Assembly (NCBI GenBank): GCA_965277355.1
Contig: CBDICN010000001.1
Coordinates: 1,240,001-1,304,000 of the forward strand
Reading direction: 5' to 3'
DNA from: RH-AL1 sp965277355
Lineage (GTDB): Bacteria > Pseudomonadota > Alphaproteobacteria > Rhizobiales > Beijerinckiaceae
DNA length: 64,000 nucleotides
Shown: piece after piece, positions 1 through 8,666 of the stretch
How the letters are laid out: the number at the start of each line of letters is the position of its first letter
How positions within the stretch are numbered: position 1 is the stretch's first letter
Position numbers and translations under genes: made by a program
The notes under the pieces: generated by a model
Seen by the model: only the letters and a program-made list of their open reading frames with translations
Databases searched by the model: none
Told to the model about the DNA's origin: nothing

Positions 1-840
1 GACGACTGCCAGGCCGCCGTGAAGGCGCTGTTCAACCATGCCGCCTTCCGCGACGAGTTCGGCCTCTCCGGCGTCAACTCGATCAATTGGGCGCGGGTGC
101 TGGCGCAGGTCGTCTACTACTTCACGAGCGCGGTCGCGCTCGGCGCGCCCCACCGGCCCGTCTCCTACGCGGTGCCGACCGGCAATTTCGGCGACATCCT
201 GGCCGGCTGGATCGCCAAGCGGATGGGTCTACCGATCGATCGCCTGGTGATCGCGACGAACGAAAATGACATTCTGGTGCGAGCGCTTCAATCGGGCGCC
301 TACGAGACCCGCGACGTACACCAGACGCAATCACCCTCCATGGACATCCAGGTTTCGTCCAACTTCGAGCGGCTGTTGTTCGAGATGAACGGCCGCGACG
401 ACGCCCGGATCCGCAACCAGATGGACGCGCTGCGCCAATCGCGCGGCTTCTCGATCCCCGAGGGGACGCTTGCCGCGATGCGCGCCGATTTCGATGCCGG
501 CTCGACCGACGAGGCGGCGACGGCGGCCGAAATCGCGCGGTGCTGGCATCAGGCCGGCGAGCTGGTCGATCCCCACACCGCCGTCGGCATCCACGTCGCG
601 CGCACGGCCGTCGTGCGCGATCCTGCGACGCCGATGGTCGCGCTCGGCACCGCGCACGCCGCCAAGTTCCCCGACGCGATCGAGCGGGCGATCGGCCTGC
701 GGCCGCCGCTGCCGCCCTCCATGGCCGACCTGCTCGACCGGCCGGAGCGCTACGAGGTGCTCGCCAACGACCAGGGCGCGATCGAGCGCTTCATCCGCGG
801 GCGCGTGGGCAACGGCCGAGCCTTGAAGAGCGCGTCATGA
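1..840 (+). CDS. thrC: Threonine synthase, C-terminal part (5' end outside window)
   Basis: This is the C-terminal part of a PLP-dependent threonine synthase, which converts O-phospho-L-homoserine to L-threonine and phosphate. The reading frame is open from base 1, so the GTG at 19 is an internal valine codon, not a start. Recognisable features are the VNSINWARVLAQVVYY segment, the VPTGNFGDILAGW loop that binds the PLP phosphate, and the IATNENDIL segment. The PLP lysine lies upstream of the window. The stop overlaps the start of the M16 peptidase gene as ATGA (837-840), which implies translational coupling. Codon use matches the neighbours. Family assignment is very secure; only the start is missing. 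Confidence 0.95.
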   Translation, partial: DDCQAAVKALFNHAAFRDEFGLSGVNSINWARVLAQVVYYFTSAVALGAPHRPVSYAVPTGNFGDILAGWIAKRMGLPIDRLVIATNENDILVRALQSGAYETRDVHQTQSPSMDIQVSSNFERLLFEMNGRDDARIRNQMDALRQSRGFSIPEGTLAAMRADFDAGSTDEAATAAEIARCWHQAGELVDPHTAVGIHVARTAVVRDPATPMVALGTAHAAKFPDAIERAIGLRPPLPPSMADLLDRPERYEVLANDQGAIERFIRGRVGNGRALKSAS

Positions 841-2105
841 GCGTCGAGATCTCGGTCCTGCCGTCGGGGCTGCGGGTCGTGACCGAGCGGATGACTCATC
901 TCGAGACCGCCTCGCTCGGCGTCTGGGTGGGAGCCGGATCGCGCCACGAGGCCGTCCACGAGGAGGGGCTCTCCCACCTTCTCGAACATATGGCGTTCAA
1001 GGGCACCCGCCGGCGCTCGGCGCGCGCCATCGCCGAGGAGATCGAGGAAGCGGGCGGCGACCTCAACGCCGCGACCGGGGTCGAGCAGACCGCCTATTAC
1101 GCGCACGTTCTGGCGGACGACACCGGGCTCGCGCTCGACATCCTCGCCGACATCCTCACCGACTCGACCTTCGAGCGCGACGAACTCGAGCGCGAGAAGG
1201 GCGTCATCCTCCAGGAGATCGGCGCCGTCGAGGACACGCCGGACGATCTCGTGTTCGACCTCTTCAACACCGCCGCCTTTCCCCACCAGGCGATCGGCCG
1301 GTCGATCCTCGGGACGCCGCTGAGCGTTGCCGCTTTCGATCGCGGCTCGATCGAGGGCTACCTCGCCCATCATTATCGTAGCGGCGGCATGATCGTCGGC
1401 GCCGCCGGCGCCATCGAGCATGCCCGCATCGCGGACGAGGCGGAGGCCCGTTTCGCCGCCCTCCGCGACCGGCAGACCGCCTCGCCCGCCTCTGCCCGCT
1501 ACCTCGGTGGCGAGAGCCGCGTGAAGAGGCGGCTCGAACAGGCCCACATCGTCGTCGGGTGGGAGGGGCTGCCCTACCGGCACGCGGACCATTACGCGCT
1601 GCAAATCTTCGCCAACGCGGTCGGCGGCGGCATGTCCTCGCGGCTGTTCCAGGAAGTGCGCGAGAAACGCGGGCTCGCCTATTCGATCTACACGTTCAAT
1701 TGGTCCTACGCCGATACCGGGCTCATCGGCTTCTACGCGGCGACAGGCGCCGCCGACGTCGCCGAGCTGATGCCGGTCGCGCTCGATTGTCTGGCCTCGG
1801 CGACGCACGACCTTTCGGATGGCGAGATCCGCCGCGCCAAGGCACAGACGAAGGTGTCGCTGCTCGCCGCGCTGGAATCGCCGTCGGCACGGTCGGAGCA
1901 GATCGCCAGGCAGCTGCTCGCCCTCGACCGCGTGCTCTCGCGCGAGGAGATGACCGGTAAGGTGGAGGCGCTCGGCACCGCCGAGATCCGCGCTGCCGGC
2001 GCCCGCGCGCTCGCATCCGCGCCGACCGTCTCGTCGATCGGTCCCGTCGCCAGGGTCATGACGCCGGATCTCGTCGCCGCACGGGTCGCTTCGGGGCCGC
2101 ACTGA
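837..2105 (+). CDS. M16 family zinc peptidase (processing-peptidase-like)
   Basis: Predicted 422-residue zinc metallopeptidase of the M16 family (pitrilysin, mitochondrial processing peptidase beta type). The inverted zinc motif HLLEH lies at residues 47-51, and the expected downstream glutamate is in the segment ELEREKGVILQEIG. The C-terminal half contains GGGMSSRLFQEVREKRGLAY, the typical substrate-binding half of these two-domain proteins. The start is the ATG that overlaps the thrC stop; the open frame extends further upstream only because of high GC. Its stop overlaps the next start as TGATG. Neighbouring thrC and a GNAT gene form a coupled trio. Physiological substrates cannot be read from sequence. 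Confidence 0.93.
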   Translation: MSVEISVLPSGLRVVTERMTHLETASLGVWVGAGSRHEAVHEEGLSHLLEHMAFKGTRRRSARAIAEEIEEAGGDLNAATGVEQTAYYAHVLADDTGLALDILADILTDSTFERDELEREKGVILQEIGAVEDTPDDLVFDLFNTAAFPHQAIGRSILGTPLSVAAFDRGSIEGYLAHHYRSGGMIVGAAGAIEHARIADEAEARFAALRDRQTASPASARYLGGESRVKRRLEQAHIVVGWEGLPYRHADHYALQIFANAVGGGMSSRLFQEVREKRGLAYSIYTFNWSYADTGLIGFYAATGAADVAELMPVALDCLASATHDLSDGEIRRAKAQTKVSLLAALESPSARSEQIARQLLALDRVLSREEMTGKVEALGTAEIRAAGARALASAPTVSSIGPVARVMTPDLVAARVASGPH

Positions 2106-2719
2106 TGGCGCTGTTTCGGACCGGTAGCTACAGCGAAAGCGCCACCTTCGTGCGCGGCGAGGGCGTGTACCTCCGGCCGCCCGAGATGAGCGACTTCGAC
2201 CAATGGGCGGCGCTGCGCCACCTCAGCCGGATATTCCTGACGCCCTGGGAGCCGACCTGGCCGGCCGACGACCTGACGCGCGCCTCCTTCCGCCGACGGC
2301 TGCGCCGCCATGCAACGGAGATCGAGAACGACGACGCCTACCCGTTCCTGATCTTTCGCGACTGCGACGACGCCCTGCTCGGCGGGCTGACGTTCGGCCA
2401 GGTCAAGCGCGGGGTCGCTCAGGCAGCCACGCTTGGCTACTGGATGGGACAGCCGTTCGCGGGACAGGGCTGGATGTCCCGCGCGGTTCGCGCCTCCACC
2501 AGCTTCGCCTTCGCGAGCCTGCGCCTCCACCGCATCGAGGCGGCCTGCCTGCCGGACAACGAGCCCTCGATCCGCCTTCTTGCGAGGACCAACTTCAAGC
2601 ACGAGGGTCTGGCGCGCGCATATCTGCGCATCAACGGCATTTGGCAGGATCACCTGCTCTTCGCCCTTCTCGAGTCCGATCCCGTCTCTCTGCGGATCGC
2701 GCGCCGGGATCGTCCCTGA
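2105..2719 (+). CDS. GNAT N-acetyltransferase, RimJ/RimL type
   Basis: A 204-residue acetyltransferase of the RimJ/RimL branch, whose members transfer acetyl from acetyl-CoA to N-terminal amines of ribosomal proteins or to small substrates. Family hallmarks are YLRPPEMSDFDQWAALR near the N-terminus, the central strand LLGGLTFG, GYWMGQPFAGQGWMSRAV (acetyl-CoA pyrophosphate loop), and the C-terminal segment with NEPSIRLLARTNFKHEG. The start codon shares bases with the stop of the upstream peptidase gene (TGATG), so it is probably co-translated with it. The exact acceptor protein cannot be inferred. Confidence 0.9.
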   Translation: MALFRTGSYSESATFVRGEGVYLRPPEMSDFDQWAALRHLSRIFLTPWEPTWPADDLTRASFRRRLRRHATEIENDDAYPFLIFRDCDDALLGGLTFGQVKRGVAQAATLGYWMGQPFAGQGWMSRAVRASTSFAFASLRLHRIEAACLPDNEPSIRLLARTNFKHEGLARAYLRINGIWQDHLLFALLESDPVSLRIARRDRP

Positions 2720-2858
2720 TGGAAGCGCTACGACTTGAGGACGATGTGAGGATGCTTGCCGTGGTTGGGCTCAAGCTCTACCGTTCGCGGACAGGAGACG
2801 CCGCACGTCCCCGTGGCGGCCGCGCTTCGAAGCGGGCGCGGTTCGGCTTGAAAGTTTC

Positions 2859-5741
2859 GTGACGTTGGTGCAACGCCTCGCCCGCCTTTGCCTCGCGCTG
2901 CTGGTGCTTTTCAGCGGCCTGGGGCCGGCCTACGCGATCGAATCGACCCGTGTTCCGCTCGATGCCTCGGCCATCGACCTCACCAAGGCGATCGAGCGCT
3001 ATTCCTCGCAGGGCGACCGCCTGCTCGTCTCGACCGCGCCAGGCGCCGACGGCATCGTTCGCCGCATCGAGGTCCACGCCAAAGATGCCGGCGCGCATCC
3101 GAGTTGGATCGTCTTCGCCCTCACCAACGACACCGACGAGCAGATCGAGCGCCTTCTCGTGGCGCCGCATTTCCGCTTCGTCGGCTCCGGGGTCATCTGG
3201 CCGGATCTCGGCGCCAGGCGCATCGCCGCCATCACCGCCAGCTACGGCACGCCGGAGCTCGAGGAATCGAGCGACGCCGACGTCTACCGCCTCACGCTCG
3301 ATCCGGGCTCGACCGTCACCTACATCGCCGAATTGCGCACGCCGAACCTGCCGCAGCTCTACCTTTGGGAGCCCGACGCCTACAAGGACAAGGTGACGAG
3401 CCTCACCCTCTACAAGGGGATCGTAATCGGCATCGCCGGCCTGCTGGCCTTGTTCCTGACCATCGTGTTCGTGGTCAAGGGCGCGGTGATCTTCCCGGCC
3501 GCCGCCGCGCTCGCCTGGGCGGTGCTGGCCTATGTCTGCATCGATTTCGGCTTCTGGGACAAGCTGTTCGGCACCAATCTCGCAAGCGACCGCGTCTGGC
3601 GGGCCGGCGCCGAGACCACGCTGGCGGCGACCCTTCTCGTCTTCCTGTTCGCCTACCTGAACCTCAGCCGCTGGCACGTGCGCGCCTCGCGCGTGGCGAC
3701 GGCCTGGCTTGTGTTCCTCGTCGCGCTGATCGCCTTCGCGGTGTTCGACGCGCCGGTCGCGGCCGGTGTCGCTCGCATTTCGCTCGCGACCATCGCGGGC
3801 GTCGGCTTCGTCCTCGTGCTCTATCTCTCGACTCACGGCTACGACCGCGCGGTCATGCTGATTCCGACCTGGTTCCTGCTGCTGGCCTGGGTGATCTGCG
3901 CCGGCTTCACCGTGACCGGCACGCTGACCAACGATCTCGTGTCGCCGGCGCTGATCGGCGGCCTTGTGCTGATCGTGATGCTGATCGGCTTCACCATCAT
4001 GCAGAACGCTTTCGCCGGGGGCGGCATCGGCACGGGCGGCGTCACCGACACCGGCCGCAAGGCGCTGGCCCTGACCGGCTGCGGCGACGTGATCTTCGAC
4101 TGGGACGTCCTCGCCGACCGCATCTTCGTCAGCCCGGAGGTCGAGGTGCAGCTCGGGGTCCCGCGCGGCGCTCTGGAAGGCCCTGCGGCCGGCTGGCTCG
4201 ACGTGCTGCACCCCTTCGAGCGCGACCGCTACCGCGCCTGCCTCGACACGATGCTCGAGCAGCGCCGCGGCCGCATCAACCAGGATTTTCGCCTGCGCGC
4301 GGCGGACGGGCATTACTTCTGGTACGCGATGCGTGCCCGACCGGTCGTGGGTGCCGACGGCGAGGTAATCCGCATCATCGGCACCCTCTCCGACATCACC
4401 GAGAGCAAGGTCGCCGAGGAACGCCTGCTGCACGATGCCGTGCACGACAATCTCACCGGCCTGCCGAACCGCGAGCTGTTCTTTGACCGGCTCCAGGCGG
4501 CGTTGACGTTCGCCAAGAACGACGTCCGCCTCCGCCCCACCGTCGTGTGCATCGACATCGACCGCTTCAAGCAAATCAACGAGACGGTCGGTCTCTCCGC
4601 CGGCGATTCCATTTTGCTCACCCTCTCGCGCCGCCTCTCGCGCCTGTTGAAGCCGCAGGACACGATTGCCCGGCTCTCCGGCGACCAGTTCGCCGCCATC
4701 GTCATGTCGGAGCCCGAGCCGGAGCAGACCATCGCGCTCGCCAACGTGGTGCGGCGCGCGCTCTCGACCCCGGTGACCTTCGCCGACCAGGAGATCCCGC
4801 TCACCGCCTCGATCGGAATCGCCCTGTTCGATCCGCAGACGCACCCGCGTCGGGAGGACATGCTGAAGGACGCCGAGATCGCGATGCGCCACGCCAAGAA
4901 GGGCGGCGGCAACCGCATCGAGGTGTTCCGCCCCACCATGCGGGCGCTGCGCTCGGACCGGCTCGCGCTGGAGGCGGACCTGCGCAAGGCGCTCGACCGC
5001 GGCGAGATGAAGGTGTTCTTCCAGCCGGTGGTCCGGCTCGAGGATCGCACGGTGGCCGGCTTCGAGGCGCTGCTGCGCTGGGACAACCCGCGGCTCGGCC
5101 GGCTCTCGCCCGCCGAGTTCATCCCCATCGCGGAAGAGACCGGCGCGATCGTCGACCTCGGCATCTTCGCGCTGGAGCGCACCGCCCGCGAGCTCGCGGC
5201 CTGGCAGCGCGCGCTCGACGTCGATCCGCCGATCTTCGCCTCTGTCAACGTCTCCTCGCGCCAGCTCTTGCGCCACGACCTGCTGCACGACGTCAAGGCG
5301 GTGCTCACCCGCTGCGACGTCTCGCGCGGCTCGCTCAAGCTCGAGCTGACCGAGAGCCTGGTAATGGAAAACCCCGAATATGCGGCGCAAATCCTGACCC
5401 GCATCCGCGAGCTCGGCGCCGGCCTGTCGCTCGACGATTTCGGCACCGGCTACTCGTCGCTCAGCTATCTGCAGCGCTTCCCGTTCGACACGATCAAGAT
5501 CGACCGCTCCTTCGTGCACAACAATTCGTCCAAGGGAGCGAAACCGGTGATCCTGCGCTCGATGGTGGCACTGGCCCACGACCTCGGCATGGAGGTGGTG
5601 GCGGAGGGGGCAGAGTCGGAATCAGACGCGATCGAGCTCTACCAGCTCGGCTGCGAATACGCCCAAGGCTACGCCTTCGGCCACCCGATCAGCGCGATGG
5701 ACGCCCGCAAGCTGGTGGGAGCGGCGACGATCGCGGCCTAG
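2859..5741 (+). CDS. 7TM receptor-PAS-GGDEF-EAL cyclic-di-GMP protein
   Basis: A 960-residue membrane signalling protein. Order: signal peptide (about 1-26), periplasmic sensor (about 27-180, ending LYLWEPDAY as in 7TMR-DISM receptors), about seven membrane helices (185-385), PAS domain (about 405-520), GGDEF domain (about 530-690), EAL domain (about 700-955). The GGDEF signature is degenerate (SGDQF, about residue 607), so diguanylate cyclase activity is unlikely. The EAL part keeps FEALLRW, ELTES, DDFGTGYSS, KIDRSF and VAEGAE, so it should hydrolyse c-di-GMP. The start is GTG at 2859; a second GTG at 2868 is possible. The gene stands alone, 139 bases after the GNAT gene. Confidence 0.92.
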   Translation: MTLVQRLARLCLALLVLFSGLGPAYAIESTRVPLDASAIDLTKAIERYSSQGDRLLVSTAPGADGIVRRIEVHAKDAGAHPSWIVFALTNDTDEQIERLLVAPHFRFVGSGVIWPDLGARRIAAITASYGTPELEESSDADVYRLTLDPGSTVTYIAELRTPNLPQLYLWEPDAYKDKVTSLTLYKGIVIGIAGLLALFLTIVFVVKGAVIFPAAAALAWAVLAYVCIDFGFWDKLFGTNLASDRVWRAGAETTLAATLLVFLFAYLNLSRWHVRASRVATAWLVFLVALIAFAVFDAPVAAGVARISLATIAGVGFVLVLYLSTHGYDRAVMLIPTWFLLLAWVICAGFTVTGTLTNDLVSPALIGGLVLIVMLIGFTIMQNAFAGGGIGTGGVTDTGRKALALTGCGDVIFDWDVLADRIFVSPEVEVQLGVPRGALEGPAAGWLDVLHPFERDRYRACLDTMLEQRRGRINQDFRLRAADGHYFWYAMRARPVVGADGEVIRIIGTLSDITESKVAEERLLHDAVHDNLTGLPNRELFFDRLQAALTFAKNDVRLRPTVVCIDIDRFKQINETVGLSAGDSILLTLSRRLSRLLKPQDTIARLSGDQFAAIVMSEPEPEQTIALANVVRRALSTPVTFADQEIPLTASIGIALFDPQTHPRREDMLKDAEIAMRHAKKGGGNRIEVFRPTMRALRSDRLALEADLRKALDRGEMKVFFQPVVRLEDRTVAGFEALLRWDNPRLGRLSPAEFIPIAEETGAIVDLGIFALERTARELAAWQRALDVDPPIFASVNVSSRQLLRHDLLHDVKAVLTRCDVSRGSLKLELTESLVMENPEYAAQILTRIRELGAGLSLDDFGTGYSSLSYLQRFPFDTIKIDRSFVHNNSSKGAKPVILRSMVALAHDLGMEVVAEGAESESDAIELYQLGCEYAQGYAFGHPISAMDARKLVGAATIAA

Positions 5742-5772
5742 GGAGCGCGGTACGGCGGCGACGCTGGTTGCG

Positions 5773-7164
5773 TCAAAGGTCCTCGCCGCAGCCATCCAGA
5801 GGCGGAGCCATCTTGCCGGCACGGCGCGGCGCTTCGCTGGGCAAGCCGACGATCCGGCGACCGATCCGGTTGCGGCTCTCGGTCGCCTCGCCGAGGATTG
5901 CGGCGACGATGGCGCGCTCGACGTGGCTGCCCTTACCGGCGGAGAGCGCGCCTTGGGCAAGGCGGCGCACCATCTCCTTGATGAATGCGGCGCTAGCGCC
6001 CTCGGATCGCGCCACGATCTCGGCGATCGCACCCTCCTCGAAGGAGAGGGCGTGGCCGTAAAGCACGACGAGCCGGTCGCGGCATGCCGCATTCGGGTTG
6101 GCGATCTCGATCGCCTCGTCGACCCGGCCTGGCCGCGAGGCCAGCGCGTCCTCGATCTCCTCCGGCCGGTTGGTTGTGAGAATGAACAGCACGTCGGCAT
6201 CCTCGCGCAGGCCGTCCATCTCGTTGAGGAGACGATTGAGCAGCACCTCGGTGTTCGGGCTGTTCATGCCCTCGCGAGAGCGGCCGACGAGATCAACGTC
6301 CTCCAGGATCACGATGCTCGGCTGCAGGGTACGGGCGAGCAGCATGTAGCGATCGAGCATCTTTACCTGTTCGGCGGTGACCAGCACCGTGGTGCGCTCG
6401 GGCAGATTCGAGGCGATGTAGCGGATCACGTGGGTCTTGCCGGTGCCGGGCGGACCGTAGAGCAGCAGGCCCTTTCGGGTCGACTGACCAAGTCGCTTCA
6501 GCGCGACCCGATGGCGGTCGAAGACGAAGACGTGACGGTCGAGCTGCGCCATCGTCGCATCCTCGAGGATCACCGCCTCGCGCGGGACGCGGGGCAGCTT
6601 GTGCACGTGCATGGTGGAGCGCATGCCGGAGAAGTCCGAGCCGCCCTCGAACGAGAGGACCTTGCCGCGATAGAGGGTGGAGTGTGCTCCGGCCGCCTGA
6701 ATGGACGAGAGGAAGGTGCGTGCGAAGCTCGAGGAGGCCGGATCCGGCAGGCTCGCGATCTCGATCTGCGCGAACCGGCTCCTCGTGACGTGTTCGAAAT
6801 ACTGGGAGAGCAGGACGGCGAGCGGTCTTCCCTCGACATGGAAGAGCCATAGCCCGTTGTTCAGAGCGGCGAAGGGCTCCGGCTCGCCGACATCGAGATC
6901 CTGGTATTGCAGCGGCGTCACGGCAATCTTGGAGTCACCGCTGCGCACCAGCAGACCCGACACCGTGAGGGCGAGGTGGTCGTAGAATTGGTGCACGCCG
7001 AGCAGCACCGGTCGGTAGGGCGCGATCTGAGCAGTGGCCGAGATCTGGATGTCAGGGAGCAGGTGGGCGCCGAACTGGCGCCGGGAGCTGATGATCGTGT
7101 TGACCTGCTCCGTGCCGAAATGGGCGGCGAGCGCTTCCCAGGCTTCATTGGACGCGTGCCGCAT
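5773..7164 (-). CDS. AAA+ ATPase with uncharacterised N-terminal domain
   Basis: Predicted 463-residue protein. Residues 1-200 match no family I can name; the C-terminal half is a classical AAA+ module. Walker A is GPPGTGKT (about 237-244), Walker B VILEDVD (about 285-291), sensor 1 LTTN (about 328-331) and the arginine-finger region SRPGRVD (about 343-349), closest to Bcs1/FtsH/proteasomal-type ATPases. The ATG at 7164 was preferred over an in-frame start at 7221 because AAGGGAGAG lies just upstream. It has no protease domain and no membrane helix, so a chaperone or remodelling role is an inference. It is convergent with the EAL gene. Confidence 0.88.
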   Translation of the reverse strand: MRHASNEAWEALAAHFGTEQVNTIISSRRQFGAHLLPDIQISATAQIAPYRPVLLGVHQFYDHLALTVSGLLVRSGDSKIAVTPLQYQDLDVGEPEPFAALNNGLWLFHVEGRPLAVLLSQYFEHVTRSRFAQIEIASLPDPASSSFARTFLSSIQAAGAHSTLYRGKVLSFEGGSDFSGMRSTMHVHKLPRVPREAVILEDATMAQLDRHVFVFDRHRVALKRLGQSTRKGLLLYGPPGTGKTHVIRYIASNLPERTTVLVTAEQVKMLDRYMLLARTLQPSIVILEDVDLVGRSREGMNSPNTEVLLNRLLNEMDGLREDADVLFILTTNRPEEIEDALASRPGRVDEAIEIANPNAACRDRLVVLYGHALSFEEGAIAEIVARSEGASAAFIKEMVRRLAQGALSAGKGSHVERAIVAAILGEATESRNRIGRRIVGLPSEAPRRAGKMAPPLDGCGEDL

Positions 7165-7221
7165 CGGCTCTCCCTTCAAGCGGCGTTCGTCACATAGAGG
7201 GATGCCCTCTCGCCGGGCCAT

Positions 7222-7404
7222 CGCATGCCGCTCGTCGAGTTAACGCACGTGAGCGCCCAATCCTTCGGTCACCAGTCCGCTCTAGGCCCTGCCGGGCGGC
7301 CTCATCGTTGCTGACGCCTTGGCTGAGCCCGCTAAGGTCGACGCTCTCCTTACGCGTCGGCTCGCCCGCCAAGGACGAGCACGAGCCGATGGCGACGATC
7401 CGAG
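7222..7404. other. Intergenic region, no gene recognised
   Basis: This stretch lies between the start of the AAA ATPase gene and the stop of the aldolase gene, both on the minus strand. Short open frames cross it but have no family resemblance or convincing ribosome-binding site. It presumably holds the promoter of the ATPase gene. Confidence 0.4.
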
Positions 7405-8466
7405 TCACACAGCACATAGCCGTCCCGCCACGCCCAGCAGATCGTCGACGTCCGCCGGCGTCGTCGCAAACGAGGTGACGAGGCGCACCACGCCCGGCTC
7501 CCAGCGGCCGTGATAGAAGCTGAACCCCTCGTCGAGCAGGCCCTGAAGCACCGCGTTCGGCAGGCGGCAGAACAGGATGTTGGCGTCGGCTCCGTCGTGC
7601 ACCGCGACGCCGGGCAGCGCGCGCAGCCCGGCCGCGAGGCGCGCGGCCATCGCATTCGCGTGGCGCGCGTTGGCGAGCCACAGGTCGCCTTCGACATAGG
7701 CGTCCATCTGCGCGGCGAGGAAGCGCATCTTCGACGAAAGATGTCCGCCGCGCTTGCGCCGGTACGCCATCTCCCGGGCCAGCGCCGGGTCGAACAGCAC
7801 GATCGCCTCGGCGCCGAGAACGCCGTTCTTGGTCGCGCCGAAGGCGAGCACGTCGACGCCGGCCTTCCACGTCATTTGCGCCGGCGTGCAGCCCAGCGCC
7901 ACCAGCGCGTTGGCGAACCGCGCGCCGTCCATGTGGAGGCGCAACCCGGCCTCCCGGCAGATCGCGCCGATCGCGGCGAGCTCGGCCAGCGTGTAGACGC
8001 TGCCGACTTCGGTCGCCTGGGTGATACTCACGCAGGCCGGCTGCACGCGGTGAACGTCGTCGGGGTCGCGGCGCGCGAGACGCTTTAGGGTCGCAGGATC
8101 GAGCTTGGCGGACGCGCCTTCGACGGCGACGAGCTTCGCGCCGGCAGTGAAGAACTCCGGCGCACCGCACTCGTCGCTGTTGATGTGACTCATCGGATGC
8201 GCGAGCACGCCGCCCCATGGCGGGGTCAGCGCAGCGAGGCCGAGGGCGTTGGCCGCCGAGCCGGTCGACACGAGCAGCACCGCGACGTCGCGCTCGAAGA
8301 TTTCGCTGAGGCGGCGCTCCACGCGGACGCTGATCAAGTCGGCGCCGTAGGAGGGCGCCTGACCGGCGTTGCACCGCACGAGAGCGGCGAGGACTTCCGG
8401 CGAGGCACCGGCTGTGTTGTCGCTCGCGAAGCTGCGCTGGAGCGTCGTCTCGTTGAAGCTGGTCAC
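7405..8466 (-). CDS. Low-specificity L-threonine aldolase (PLP, beta-eliminating lyase family)
   Basis: A 353-residue fold-type I PLP enzyme that would cleave L-threonine or L-allo-threonine to glycine and acetaldehyde. Family signatures are FASDNTAG at the N-terminus, the cofactor-binding STGSAANAL, HINSDECGAPEFF, the aspartate in HMDGARFANAL, and the Schiff-base lysine in FGATKNG (K213). Length is normal. The start is a GTG at 8466 with AAGGG about 8 bases upstream. The gene is divergent from the amidase gene. The family is often annotated simply as beta-eliminating lyase, so stereospecificity is not known. Confidence 0.92.
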   Translation of the reverse strand: MTSFNETTLQRSFASDNTAGASPEVLAALVRCNAGQAPSYGADLISVRVERRLSEIFERDVAVLLVSTGSAANALGLAALTPPWGGVLAHPMSHINSDECGAPEFFTAGAKLVAVEGASAKLDPATLKRLARRDPDDVHRVQPACVSITQATEVGSVYTLAELAAIGAICREAGLRLHMDGARFANALVALGCTPAQMTWKAGVDVLAFGATKNGVLGAEAIVLFDPALAREMAYRRKRGGHLSSKMRFLAAQMDAYVEGDLWLANARHANAMAARLAAGLRALPGVAVHDGADANILFCRLPNAVLQGLLDEGFSFYHGRWEPGVVRLVTSFATTPADVDDLLGVAGRLCAV

Positions 8467-8666
8467 AGGCGGTCACCCTTGCTGGATCGATGACGACATT
8501 CGCGGTCGCACGGGCACCGGCATCTGGCGCGTGGATCAATGCGGTGGTCGATTGCTGCCATTGGCTTGCTTCCAAAAGGCGGCGGCACGTAGACCGTCGG
8601 CCGCGCGAAGGTCTGGACGCCCACGTCCAAGCGAGCCAGTTACCGCATGGCATGACGGAGAACGAC

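Noticed and set aside
540..836. Longer N-terminus for the M16 peptidase
   Set aside because: The added residues are Arg-rich, lie out of frame inside thrC, and the coupled ATG at 837 matches the family start.
2778..5579. A 933-codon open frame on the minus strand
   Set aside because: It is fully antisense to the well-supported EAL protein gene, and its product is Arg/Asp/His-rich with no fold signatures. High GC keeps the frame open.
7222..7404. Small minus-strand gene continuing from the aldolase end
   Set aside because: The frame has no convincing start, no ribosome-binding site and no recognisable similarity.
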